Positions 20,878-32,665 of a stretch of DNA of 64,000 nucleotides are shown here, one piece after another. The DNA is from Grammothele lineata (lineage: Eukaryota > Basidiomycota > Agaricomycetes > Polyporales > Polyporaceae): NCBI GenBank assembly GCA_002150815.3, contig NDFF03000003.1:1-64000 (forward strand). The letters are read 5' to 3'. The notes beneath the pieces were generated by a model. The model was not told the DNA's origin, did no database searches, and saw only the letters and a program-made list of their open reading frames with translations. Numbering within the stretch: position 1 is the first letter of the stretch; each line of letters opens with the position of its first letter. A program made the position numbers and the translations under genes.

Positions 20878-21444
20878 TATTTGGAGGGCGCTCCAGCGCT
20901 GCTGTTTCTGTTCCCAGCTTCAACTAGGATCCTGGAGGTGAGTAGCTCATTCAACGCGCCGTCATTGTTGGACGAGGCTAACGGATTGTTCACGTCAAAG
21001 ATCGTCGCTCTCGTCCGCTCGTTCTTCCCGCATACTGTCAGGCTACCCGCGCCGTATTTCGTTTGCATAGCTTCCATGGCTAGTGTCCCGAACCTCTGTA
21101 TATCAGTCCGCATATTCTCTCAACCTATCAATACCCGTAGGCCCGGTGAACATTGAGGGGTGTGAAGGAACATGCATGTTTGCGCGTGTTCTTCGCAGCC
21201 GGTGGCGGTTGAGCGCTGAGCGAACGGGGTGGGAGGATGACGCGTGTGTGGTGGCGTCAAACATGTGCCGTAAGAGGCAGTTGGGTGTGTGGGCGAGTTG
21301 TCCCCGGGCTGGCTGGCCGCCGCTGCCTGGAGACTCTTGTATTCTTGCCTCTATACCAGGCCTCGCGGCCGTTACGACGACTTCTCCGACATCTCCGTCA
21401 TTCCTTCGACGCCACGACTGCTACGACCAGCTAATGATCACACC
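20878..21444. other. Intergenic, probable 3'-UTR and promoter
   Basis: Holds the 3' region of the small lipidated-protein gene, including a strong plus-strand donor (GGAG|GTGAGT at about 20938) that could be a 3'-UTR intron. The leader of the large membrane protein follows. A minus-strand frame through 21113 is discussed elsewhere. Confidence 0.35.
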
Positions 21445-24400
21445 ATGTCCAACGGCACGCCAAACAGTCTCTGGTGGACGACGAGTGGGGGTTCCACCTT
21501 CCTCCCTCCAGTCTCTTCACAGTCCTCTGCTTCTCCAGTCTCATCTCCTGCTTCATCTCTGTCTACACCCGCGAGACCCCCCTCCCTGTCATCTGCGTCG
21601 ACGTCTCTGACCTCGCGTCCAGGCGGCACGTCCCTACCTTCTAGCGCTACCCCCACCTCCGTATTTCTCAGTTCGAGTTTTACAACATTCGCTACGTCTG
21701 TTCCTGTCACTGTCGTCAATCCCTCAACTACCTTTACTTCGCTGTCTGGAACCGTTATCACCTCCTCGACTGTTTTTACTGCGTTTCCCGATACCGCAAC
21801 CGTGCAAGCGGCGGCAGAAGTCGAACCTGTTTGTATTGGCGACGGCGTAGACGCTGCTTCTTTGGGGCTGCTCTCCACTCTCCTAGTTCCATCACTTATT
21901 GGGTTATTCATATGGGTGAGTGCTGTTATTCTATGGAGCCAGCCTCGACGCGTGTTGACGCGTCCTCAGCTGTTGTTCGCTTTTCTCCGTCCACGGTACC
22001 GCCAAGTGTATGGTCTTCGAGAGTGGTTCGTGCATCAGAGGTATGTCGCGTCGCGTTTGTGCTCTTCTAACCGCGCGTTGACATTTCCAAGTCTGCGCCC
22101 CAAACCTCTAGGCCGATCGTTCTGGGCCTTTCTGTTTCCTCCCGTCCCCCTCGTCCCACCCATTCCGTCCGACGTCAACGATGCCGGGCGTTCTCCTGCC
22201 AAGGATGCGGAGCTCTTTCCATCGGACGAGCAGCTCAGCCAACGTGTCCTGTGGATATGCACGCTCATCGTCGCTGGCTGGACGGTCCTCGCGCTGGCTG
22301 GGTTCCTCCCGCTGTACATGGTTTCGGTGCCATGTCTCGCCGACACGGCACCCACACCTCAGTTCACCGGGGTATACTCCCTCCTCCAGGACATGAGTCT
22401 GCTCCGTCTGCTCCAGCTGTTGGACTCGGGCCAGGTCGCGGTCGTCGATCTGCGCCTGCTCTCCGTGCGCGAGATTGTGAACGGGACCGACGCGGCGCAC
22501 AAGGCTCGGATTCGGATCATCATCGCGACGGTGTTGGCGATTGTGGTCGGGCTGCTGCCCGTGCTGTGGAAGATCTTGAAGGAGTTCGACCGGATGGTCG
22601 CGTACCGGGAGCGGTGGGCCGCCGTGCGGTGCGAGGGCCTGGAGATGGGCTGGCTGAGCGCGCAGCATGCGCCGGGGTTTGTCGGCTGGGGAGAAAAGCG
22701 GGTCAAGGACCACCTCGTCAAGATCGGACTGAGCTCGGCGCTCGAGAGCCCCGACCGCCATGCGCGGGCGCGGCGGCGGCGGAGGGCGGGCGAGTCGGCA
22801 AGCGAAGAGAAGGGCCCGCTCGAGGTTGACGTGCAGTCGCTGTTCTCGATCAGGTACGCGCCCGCCCTCTTCGCGTCCGCCCGTCGGCGAGACGACTCCT
22901 CCCGGGCCGACTCCTCCCGGACGCTAGTGCTGACGACCCGCTCTTAGCGACACCGCCGGCCTCGCCATGCTCATCGACGAACGAGACGAGGTCCTCGAGA
23001 ACCTCGAGGTCGCGGAGACAAAGTACATCCACAGCTTCCGCCTCAGCACCCCCGACCCTTCCATCGCCGACTGGGAGCCGCCCGTCCCGCCCCAAGAGGA
23101 GCCCCTCCAGTCAAGGCCCTCTATCAGTCGCCCCAAGCCGCTCACGAGCGCAGTGGTAGGCTCCGCACTACTCACGTCCTGTCGACCGTTCTAACAGCTG
23201 CCTAGGACCGACGTCGGAGGCGCAGGGGCAGGAACCCCGCATTCGGCTCCTCCTCCCTCCCGCCTACTGCCTATGTTATGCCCTCCCAGTTCTACAAGAT
23301 TACGGAGCTCGGCGGCATCACTGGAGGCGAGTTCGCGGACCCGGAGCGCGACCTCTCATCCCCCTCCTCGCGTCGTTCCCAACAGCCCAGCTTCTCCGAC
23401 TCGGTCAGTAAGCGCATCATAGGCAGCCGTTTCCAGGAAATGCAACGCAACTCCGCCGCCTACGGTCGGATCCCGTTGGGCAGTCCTTTGCGCATGGACG
23501 ATAGTGGCCAGTTGGAGCCTATCACCACGCGCGAAATGCCCGGTCATATACAAGCGCCCTACGGCCCCAACCATCACAGTTCATGGGATACCGCGGCGTT
23601 CAGCGAGGGGATGGCCCACTCTCAGTGGTACCAGCAACCGAACCCCGAAACTATCATGGAAGCCGACGAACCTGACGAAGACTGGCATGACGTCGCACAA
23701 GAGGATCCCGAAGCCTTCCTGCATGCCGAGGAATATCCCACGGACGTGCGCCGCCGGCCCCGCCCCCCGCGCAATCGTACGCGAGTGGGGACGCCGGTCG
23801 AGGAACACCGTGAAACCTTCCCGCTGCGCATGCGCCCGGCTGAGGCACCCGAAGAAGTGCCTCCGCCGCACCTCCGCCTACAACCGCGGCAACCGTTCGT
23901 CCGCCCGCTCTCGGGCGTGGACCATGATACGCTCGGTACTATTTACTCGGACATCAACCACTGGCGGTGGAAGCTCAAAGTCATCAACACCGAGATTGCG
24001 GAAGTGCAGCGAGAGGCGTACAACGACATCGCCGATGGGGCCCGTATCAAAGGATGGCTTATGATTGGCCGGGGGCTGCACTACCTCCAGGGCGTCCAAC
24101 TCATCGAGGGACGAGCCAAAGAGGACATACGTTGGGATGAGCTCCAGAATCAAAGGGACTGGACGAGGGATGTCGTATACTGGTTGTCCGTCATCATGGT
24201 CGGCATCTTCCTGGCCATTGGGCGTACGTTTCTGTCATGCTCGTCACGCCCATTTGAGCTCATGATTCTTGCAGTGACAGCTGTTGCAGGGCTAGCCGTC
24301 GCTGAAGGACCAGACGTTGCGCATTACTTCCCGTTCTTCCTCCCTATGACGACAGGAAACTCCCTAGGAGCGGGCATCGCTACATGCCTGGCGGCTGCCG

Positions 24401-25943
24401 TTGCTGCAACCCTGTTCATCGCTCTCGCTTTCTGGGTGCTTTCCCGTACGCTCACGCGGCTGTTGACGCGAAGTTTTATTAATGTCACTCGTTTTTAGGC
24501 ACTACCCAAACGAATCACTCTGTCTCGGTTTCGGGATCGCAACTCATCACGTTCAAGACGATGTTTTGGCTTTTCACTATCGTCTGTACAGTTTGGCTGT
24601 TTGCTGTTGGCGCAGTGCTGTTCTCTATGCGCGCGCTCAGCATTGACAGTGGTGTGACCAAATCGCTTGCGAATGGTGCTATATATCTGAGCGCATTTGC
24701 CCTGGTCCTTATCGTCAACGTTGCCATCATATTCCCCGGCCTCCTGCTTCTACAGCCTATTCGATTATGGAAAGTCACTAGAGGAGAAAAAGCTGCAATC
24801 ACACCTCGCCAGAGGTTCCGCGGTGCGTACTTCACACACACTATCGTGATTCGTGTGGCTCATGTACGCTCCTGAATGCGAATAGCTGTATATCCACGAA
24901 CCTATGAGCCTTCATATGCTACCAGTTGTTGTGTCCTCGCCGTCATCTTCGCATCCGCTTTCTCTCTTATATTCCCTCTACTCGCACCTGCTGCTTTGCT
25001 GTTGCTATTACTCTCACTTATTGGTGCGTATCGCATATACCACCTTCCCTTAATGTTTACGCTTACACAGTCGATCTTAGCCCATAGATTCCTGATTGGA
25101 TACGTGTACGGAAGAACTCATTCACAAACTGGCGGACTTCTCCAGATTTGGTTGCTTCGCCGACTTGGCTCCCTTCTCATCATCCAGCCTCTCCTCCTAG
25201 GATTCATCTTTCTTACCAGACGTCTGTGGATTGAAGGTGGCATCCTCGTCGGGACCGCCTGTTTCATCGTCATTGCAGTAGAAAGCTTCTGCAATTGGCG
25301 GACCCGTCTCCCGGGCCGTTCCTCACTGTCACCCGTCACTGTCAACTCGCTCGCAACGTACGAGCAGACGGCCATCCCGGGTAAACAGCACAACCTGGAC
25401 GAAGAGAACACTAGCCTTGTCAGCTCCTCGCGAATGACGACCCGCGCCCGCGGCTCCTTCGCATCCGTGCTCGAAATGATGTCCCTCACACTCGCTGTTA
25501 CGCCATCTCCGTCGGAAACCAGGGGCCCAGTCCCACTTGGTACGTTGTATTCTCCCTTGACCACCAGTCTTCCAGTCACTCACCGTTTTCAAATCCCTCA
25601 CGACACGACAGAGACCGAAACTCTTGACGACCTCACTGCGACCGAGCGCGCTGCACGCACGAACCCAGATGCCCCACCGCACCTTCCCCCGCTCTCGTTT
25701 GCGGACCACGCAGAGGAGATGGCGGGCGTGCTTTACGCCCCCGAGCTCCTCGCGCCGCCGCCGGTGATCTGGCTCCCGAATGACGTCGGCGGGATCGGGC
25801 GCTCTGAGGCGTTTGACCTTCAGCGGTACCATAACCTGCCCGTCACATTGGACGTGCGTGCAAAGGAGGACGTGCAGTGGCAGTGGCCACGCCGCTCAAC
25901 CTCGTCTAACAACGGCACGCCTCACAGGATTATCACGCCTTGA
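21445..25943 (+). CDS. CSC1/OSCA (DUF221)-like membrane protein
   Basis: Probable calcium-permeable, stress-gated cation channel of the CSC1/OSCA/TMEM63 family. Nine exons (21445-21915, 21970-22040, 22092-22853, 22948-23155, 23206-24223, 24275-24445, 24499-24822, 24886-25023, 25081-25943) keep phase throughout and give 1341 residues. Residues 1-115 are Ser/Thr/Pro-rich and likely extracellular. A membrane helix ends in GLFIW and runs into LLFAFLRPRYRQVYGLREWF, matching the LRPRF..Y segment after TM1 of DUF221 proteins. Two more helices and a long hydrophilic loop follow (IDERDEVLENLE). The last ~500 residues contain at least seven further hydrophobic segments, then a polar tail. Family assignment rests on layout and short motifs, so another polytopic family is possible. 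Confidence 0.62.
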
Positions 25944-26153
25944 TTTCCTGTAGGCCCCGTATGAAACAGTTACCTTTCAGCGACGACAAACAATTTTGGA
26001 CTTGAGTTTGTACTGCCATGCTGTATGATTTACTCTATGGACTCAGTGTTGTAATGTGCGCTAGTGCCTTACGGACAAGGAAGAGTAGGTCGCGCCTTGT
26101 CTTGAACCGTATGAACACCTCATAATAGATTGTAGTTGAGTCCAAAGGACCAG

Positions 26154-26225
26154 TCCCTGGTAGTATATCGGTTAGTACACGCGCCTGTCACGCGCGAAAG
26201 CGGGGTTCGACTCCCCGCCAGGGAG
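26154..26225 (+). tRNA. tRNA-Asp (GTC)
   Basis: A 72-nt intronless tRNA. The acceptor stem TCCCTGG pairs with CCAGGGA, followed by discriminator G. The anticodon stem is CGCGC/GCGCG around loop CTGTCAC (anticodon GTC at 26187-26189). The T arm is CGGGG/CCCCG with loop TTCGACT. The internal B-box GGTTCGACTCC is canonical. It lies between the DUF221-like gene and the first KRE6-like gene. Confidence 0.95.
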
Positions 26226-26229
26226 TCAC

Positions 26230-26234
26230 TTTTT
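26230..26234 (+). terminator. RNA polymerase III terminator
   Basis: A run of five T begins four bases after the tRNA, as expected for pol III termination. Confidence 0.8.
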
Positions 26235-26597
26235 GCTTCGTTGAGTAGCCCATTCCACGCGCGGCTACAGAATGCCATCCACAATCAGCTCACGTATTAC
26301 TCATTTCCTGCGGTAATAATGGTGTAAGAATTCATTCCTTACACTGTCCACTTCTACGGTATTTACGACATAATAAAGAGCCAATAAGAGCAACCAGGCT
26401 GTGGAATCGTACGGAACATGAAATCAAATGCGCCATCGAATGGCAAGAAGAGTTCGAAGTACTGGGCTAGACGGTAGACTACATTTACGGTATCACGGGT
26501 AACGACCGGACGTGGAGATCGGGACTCTCGACCCCACCACAGCGTTTCTGAGTAGCGGCTGGATACCCTGGCATATAGACGGGAAAGTGTGAAAAGC

Positions 26598-28882
26598 TCA
26601 GCATTCGCCCAAGAAACTGCTCTTGGGGAAGGGCTGCTTGAAATCGTCTCGCCATGTCGTAAGGTTGGGGTTGGTGTACGCCTCAATATACCTGCAACAT
26701 GTTCAAAATGGATTCTAATCAGTGACGAACGGGATACATACTCATTGATGTACGCCGCGGTGGGGAAGTCCGGGGGGTCGCAGCCAATGTTGATGTTGTC
26801 CGGGTCCTGGTAGACACGAATATAATCGACTTTCATCGTCGTTGGGAACGTCAAATGTTCAAGGTCGACGAAACCGAAGTTGGACGACATTCCCAGGTTC
26901 GCGATCAGGTACTGTATAGAAATCAGCTCTGACCCATGTCACTATGTCGAGCGAATGCACGTGCCATGGGCTCTTGCGGCACAGGCCGAGGACCGATTTC
27001 AACCCTAGAGTCCGCTGCGAAACCGCCTTGCTTGAGGGTCCAAGCAAGCTTGCCGTCGGAGATCCAGCTGATATACTGATTGCAGTTGTTAGCATTTCGA
27101 GGTTCATTTGCCAGCTGAGCAACGGACTCACCGCATCATCGAAACCAGGCTTGTACTGGATACCATATACGGAGTACTGGTTGCCAGTTAGCTCGTATGC
27201 CTCCTGGTCTGCGAGAAATCAGTCGTAAATCTTGGCATGAGAACGACCGGCATACTGGTATTGGTAACCACCGAACTAGCTTGCTGAAAGGCTGCGCCGA
27301 CGTAAGAGTTCAATACACTGATGTCAGGATCCGGGATGATGAGGTTATCAGACGTGTTGAACCACTCGTATGCCGCATTGAATGGCTGCGGTGGAAAGGT
27401 TACACATGATGTTTCTATAAACGCTATAATTCAATTACTTACACCCCACTGCGCCGACTGAGAAACTTGGCCAGACAGAGGTTCACCCGAGATTTGTGCC
27501 TCGAATATATCGATTTCCGGCGCCGCGCGGCCCACGTAAGTGTTGTCCGATGAGTGGATGGGGCCAGGATGCGACTCCCCAGGACACGTGCAGCGGGACA
27601 ACTTCTGACCAGGAAGGTATGAGAGCTCGAAATCGTAATCCTTGGTTCCGGTGTTCGTGGCCGCAATAGGCAGGTTGTTGAGCGTCTGGTTGGGCGCGGT
27701 ACCGACATCACAGGAGTCGTAAGTGTATGGCCACTGAGGATCAATTGTCAGCGAAGACTAGCAGGACCAGCAGGTATGATACATGCCATTCCCTCAAGAC
27801 TGGCACCATAGCCAGCACGACCCAGATTACCCATCGTCCAGATAGCGGGCCACAAACCGAGGATGTTGTTGGTACCAGGGAGCACTACAGACGCGAGGAC
27901 GAGGCCACCAGTGAAACAGAACTTGTTCCATGTCGACATCATGCCACCCTGGTAATTGAGGCCGTGGGTGTCCTTGCGGCTCAGGGTAATCTCAAGGGAG
28001 CCGTTGCGGGTCGTGATCGCAGCCGGGTCATACCACTCCATGTTATTCGTCTGCCAATAATGGAGATCGACAGCCTCCCAGTAGGGATCGTCACCGGGAT
28101 AGAAAGTACGCCCATCCTTGTTGAACTCATCGCTCCAGACGAGTTGCCACTGTTTGCCAGTCTGGAAGTCGGTGTATGTGTGGGCATCGGTAGGAGTCTC
28201 GAGGTCAACAAGACCCCAGTTGCCTGACATCTGAGGGACCTGACCCGACGCATTGATTCCGCCTAGGTTGAACCCACCGAATAAGGACTGGTGGCTGCTA
28301 GTGAAGTACGTGATAAGAGGATAGCCGGCGCTGGGAACTGCAGTTCAGTTGTCTGGATACAGAATGCGCGGATATGAGAACACCAACAAGAGGGTTATGA
28401 TCCCCGCACCAAGGACGAATATACAACCCAGGTTGGCAAGACCGCGAGATGTGAAGACGTGGCCGCCCTTGTCGTTCTTTCGGTCTCGTCGGGGGTCCGG
28501 ATTGTGAAGATAGTCGTCCGCTTCTGGGGTATCCATGGAAAGGTTGGCGCCCCACGAGCTAGGATCGGGCGACAAGGAGAACTGAGGACGAGCAAGAGAC
28601 GTCCAATTGAGGGTGGTATTGAGAAGAAACGCAGAGTATACGCACCTTGTCTGAAAGAGACGCAGGCATAGAATCAGTCCTCCCGTTGGCGTAGCGGGTC
28701 TCATTCTGGCAGCACACGCACTCGGTGAGCAAGCGTATGCGATGAGAGGGGGAACGGGTACCGACCAGAGACGCCTCGCTTGCCATACTACGAAGCCTCG
28801 GGTCTCCACGCACGCTCGGCGCGCCAGAAAGGAGACTGGTCGTGGAGGGGGTACCCGCGTTGTATGGGCCTCGCTGAGCCAT
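26598..28882 (-). CDS. KRE6/SKN1-like GH16 protein A
   Basis: Golgi/plasma-membrane type II protein needed for beta-1,6-glucan assembly in yeast; the GH16-fold luminal domain is probably a glucan transglycosidase. Read 28882 to 26598 with several introns. N-terminal cytosolic Ser/Arg-rich region, then PEADDYLHNPDP, a membrane anchor (GCIFVLGAGIITLLLV), [67 protein letters not shown], and the catalytic ExDxxE as EIDIFE. The end is [19 protein letters not shown] and a C-terminal SSFLGEC with TGA at 26598-26600. It forms a tandem pair with protein B, with which it shares exon plan and motifs. Start at 28882 (MAQRGPYNAG) is probable but the first introns are read by eye. Confidence 0.87.
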
Positions 28883-29419
28883 ACTGGGCCTGGAAAGTGG
28901 CGATGGGGGCAGAGAGGGAAGAGGAGATAGCAGTAAGGACTAAAGAGCGGACGGGTTGCAGACCGTGGTGGGTGCTCGGGGCGGAGCTGTTGTCGTCGGG
29001 CGGCCGAGCGCAACGACAAGGGCGCTGCCTGTCGTGGGAACGCCGGACGCTTATTCCGGCCGGCCAATCGCCTGCCCCCGCCAAACGCCCCCGGCGCTCC
29101 GCCGACGGTCGAGCTCCAGCAAAGCCCCAGCCCTCACGTGGGTCCGCCCGTAAGCCAGACAGGCACCGCTCACCTCGCGTCCGCCATCTGCGCCCATCCA
29201 CCACCCATCGCGCCTCGGCCGCATCGCGTCTCACAGCACGGTCGAATAGGTGGGCCACCTCTTGATCATATATTGCCACGAGTCCGTACACTAATCTAAC
29301 CAACATCCCCTGTCAGCGCTCCCTGCGGCCCGCGTCCCATGAAGCGAGGAGGCGACTTACCACATCTAATGGACAGCAAAAAAACAAGAAACAAAGGATC
29401 GTACGTGCGCAAAGCGTTC
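28883..29419. other. Spacer between tandem KRE6-like genes
   Basis: About 540 bp between the start of protein A and the stop of protein B, both on the minus strand. It should carry protein A's promoter and protein B's 3' end. Open frames here are shadows and no element was recognised. Confidence 0.4.
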
Positions 29420-31784
29420 TTAGCACTCGTCAAGGAAACTGTTTTTAGGTATCGGCTGTCCATAATCATCCACCCATGTCGTCAGGTTAGGATTCGTGTA
29501 AGCGTCGCTGTACCTGCACATACGTCAGAATGCGTTCGTTAATGCAGACGCCCGCCGGCCACGTACTCCGCGATATACGCCGCCGTTGGGAAATCTGAGG
29601 GATCGCATCCGATGTTGATGCTATCCGGGTCTTGGTACACACGGATCCAGTCAACCCGCATCGTCGACGGGAACTTCAAATTGTCATAATCGACCGTACC
29701 GAAGTTCTCCGAGATGCCCAAATTCATGATCAGGTACTGTCGCAAATGGCTGTGAGGACCAGCTGCGTATCATCGAAAAACGCAATTGCCCTTACCATCG
29801 GTTCCTGAGGAACTGGCCTCGCACTGATCTCAACTGTCGTATCCGCAACCATACCGGCAGCGGTAAGCCTCCAAGCTAGCTGCCCATTCGATATCCATGC
29901 GATATACTACACAGCGAGGATCAGCTCGTAGCCACATTGCCACAGCCGAGGACAGACGTACAGCATCGTCATATCCAGCCTTGTACTGGAACCCGTAGGT
30001 TGAGTACTGGAAGCCGTTAAACTCGTACGCCGTTTGGTCTAACGACACATTGAGTATGTACGCGGTAGCCGTCAAATGTCAAATCGAAGCAACGCACCCA
30101 CGATCGACACGCCCGACGTGGCTTGCTGATATACACCGCCTTTGTAGCTATTGAGCTCGGTGACCGTATCGTTAGCGATGTACAGCGTCTCCGAGTTGTT
30201 GAGCCACGTGTACTGGTAGTTGAAGGGCTATGGGTGTCAAATATCAGTTCTCAAGCGATACAATGAGGTAAACGACCGAGAACGAACCCCCCACTGTCCG
30301 GACTGAGACACCGCCCCATAGTTCGTGTCGAGGCTACTGCCCTCAACCTGAACGATCCACGAGAGATCAGCTTCATGACAACACAATTTCCGGAAGTAAA
30401 AATCCACACCTGAGCCTCAAACATGTCAATCTCGGGTGCCGCGCGACCGACATATGTGCCGTCCTCATGCATAGGACCTGGATGAGACTCGCCCGAGCAC
30501 GTGCAACGCGACAGCCGTTGGCCAGGCAGGAAAGAGAGTGCGCCGTCGTAACTTTCATCATTGCCAGTTGTTGCAGCGACAGGCAGCCCATCCTTGGTCT
30601 GGTTTGCTACCGTACCGACGTCACACGCGTCGTACGTATACGGCCACTATGTGAACGGTTGTCAACCTTTGACAATAACCAAAACAAAAAAGAGCAGACT
30701 ACATGCGTACCATGCCATCGAGCGACGCGCCATAGCCCGCACGACCGAGGTTCCCCATCGCCCAGATGGCAGGCCAGAGACCCTTCACGTTGTTGTACCC
30801 GGGAAGCATGACTGACGCTTCAACGAGCCCGCCGGTGAAGCAGAATTTGTTCCAAGTGGACATCATCCCACCCGTATAATTCAGATTGTGGTTCACCGTA
30901 TTTGTGAGGGTAATCTCCAGCGAGCCATTCTTAGTCGTAATGGCGGACGGGTCGTACCACTCCTTGTTGTTGGTTTGCCAGTAGTGCAGGTCGACCGCCT
31001 CCCAGTACGGGTCATCGCCCGGGTAGAACGTGCGGCCCTCTGTATTGAACTCATCGCTAAAGACGAGTTCCCAAGTGATGCCGTTTACGTAGTCGGTCTT
31101 CGTGCGCACGTCCTCCGGAGTCTCCTCGTCGATCAGCCCGAAGTTGCCAATGCTTGGCACTTGTCCTGTTCCGTTGACGCCTCCGTAGTTGAAGCCGCCG
31201 AGCGTGCTCTGCTTCGATGAGGTGAAATAGGTAATGATAGGGTATCCAGCACTACGATTAATGTCAGTGAACGTGAGGGAAGTGTCGCTGCACGGTACGT
31301 ACAAGAGCGCCATAATGCCCGCAACGAGAATGAAGATGCATCCCAAATTCATGAACCCGCGGGTCGTAAAGATGTAACCGCCCTGGTCGCACGATCGGTC
31401 TCGCGAAGGATCAGGACTATGCAGCTGATCATCTGCTTCTGGTCCATCGAGAAGTGCTGGATCCAACGGGAGATCATACTGAACGAAGCCTCCGCGGTGA
31501 GCGAAAAAGATGGCGTCTAAGGGCAGCGCTACGCATACCTTCTCAGATAATGATGCAGGCAGCCCAGAAATTCTAGAGGCCTACCCTATGTCAGGCGTGC
31601 CAAACTTTAGCGCAAAGAGCACGGAAAAACTCACGAATGAGCTAGCACTGGCAGATAACCTGTCGGTGCGTGAAATGGGTGGCCTCAAACTACCGCGCGT
31701 CGAAGGGTTTAGCAGAGAAGTCCTAGACGAGGCCGTAGGCGAGTGTTGACCATATTCTGCGTTGCTAAAAGGTTGGGACCCCAT
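29420..31784 (-). CDS. KRE6/SKN1-like GH16 protein B
   Basis: Tandem paralogue of protein A with the same order of motifs: [16 protein letters not shown], anchor [74 protein letters not shown] and catalytic EIDMFE (ExDxxE kept). The end is [19 protein letters not shown] and SFLDEC, with TAA at 29420-29422. N-terminal exon 31784 ([10 protein letters not shown]) is spliced through a GTGAGT donor to a short exon ending LPASLSEK, which aligns with LSDK of protein A. The encoded proteins have diverged well beyond allelic difference, so the duplication is old. Expected role: beta-glucan/cell-wall assembly in the secretory pathway. Confidence 0.87.
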
Positions 31785-32665
31785 CCGAGCTGGTCGCAAT
31801 TACAATAAAAAGGTGGTTCTTAAAACAGGAAGGACAGGACGTTGAGTAGAGGCGATAGCAAAGCAGCAGCGTGGTATGGGTCGAAGGTGAGAGGCACGAT
31901 TGCTAGTGCGCACCGGCGGGCCATGTCCTTTGACTGCCCAGGCCGCAGCAGGAGCTCGCCCAGATTAGTTCAAGAAAAGCGGAGGGGCCTGCGCAGTAAT
32001 ATGGCATTAGCGATATGCCGGCCAAGTGCGGTCGTCGGCGGCCCAGCAATGTTTTGAGCGTGAACGTTGTGCCTTGGCTTGATCGCCCACCTTCAACCGG
32101 AGACTTCAACTCTACTAGGTATGTCTGGGCGCAGGGGGACGGGGCATAAACATATCAAACAACGATCGGCGATCTCTTTGCTGCTTGGGAGGAGCGTGAG
32201 CGGACGTTTGAAACGGCAAACCACTCACCCTGCATACCCTCACTTGACTGTCGGCCTAGAACCATTCAGGCGCGGCCAAGAGACGCCCCCGGGCCGGAGA
32301 TCGGAATGACGTTGGGACCTTAATATTTAATAAGCGCTGGATCCGCCCGGTCGCGGAAGGAGGCAGGAGAGGCATATGTATGTCCTTGAGAACTGTGCTG
32401 CTACGTGCTACTCCCCGGGCATATATATGGGCAGTGGCCGACGGGCCAGCGCCGTGCGCACGCATCAGATGGATTGGGTACGGTGGCTCACGGCGGTCAC
32501 AGTTGGCCTAAACTTCAAGAGAGGCAATGATTCGGAATCTTCGGATCCAACCACATACTCAAACGCAAAAAAGTGATCAACACAGACCTAGGAGGGTAGG
32601 AAGAGATACAACCGACACGGCTTGGACTATGTATGGCAGGCTGACCTTAGCGGAACGCGTCTGCA
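31785..32665. other. Intergenic, no recognised feature
   Basis: About 880 bp upstream of protein B and downstream of the SNAPc1-like gene. Frames on either strand are short and low-quality. No repeat, tRNA or motif was identified. Confidence 0.4.

Noticed and set aside
28345..29067. 240-codon minus-strand frame at the 5' end of KRE6-like A
   Set aside because: Only its last third (from MDTPEADD to the membrane anchor) is real coding sequence. The upstream part is intron and out-of-frame leader.
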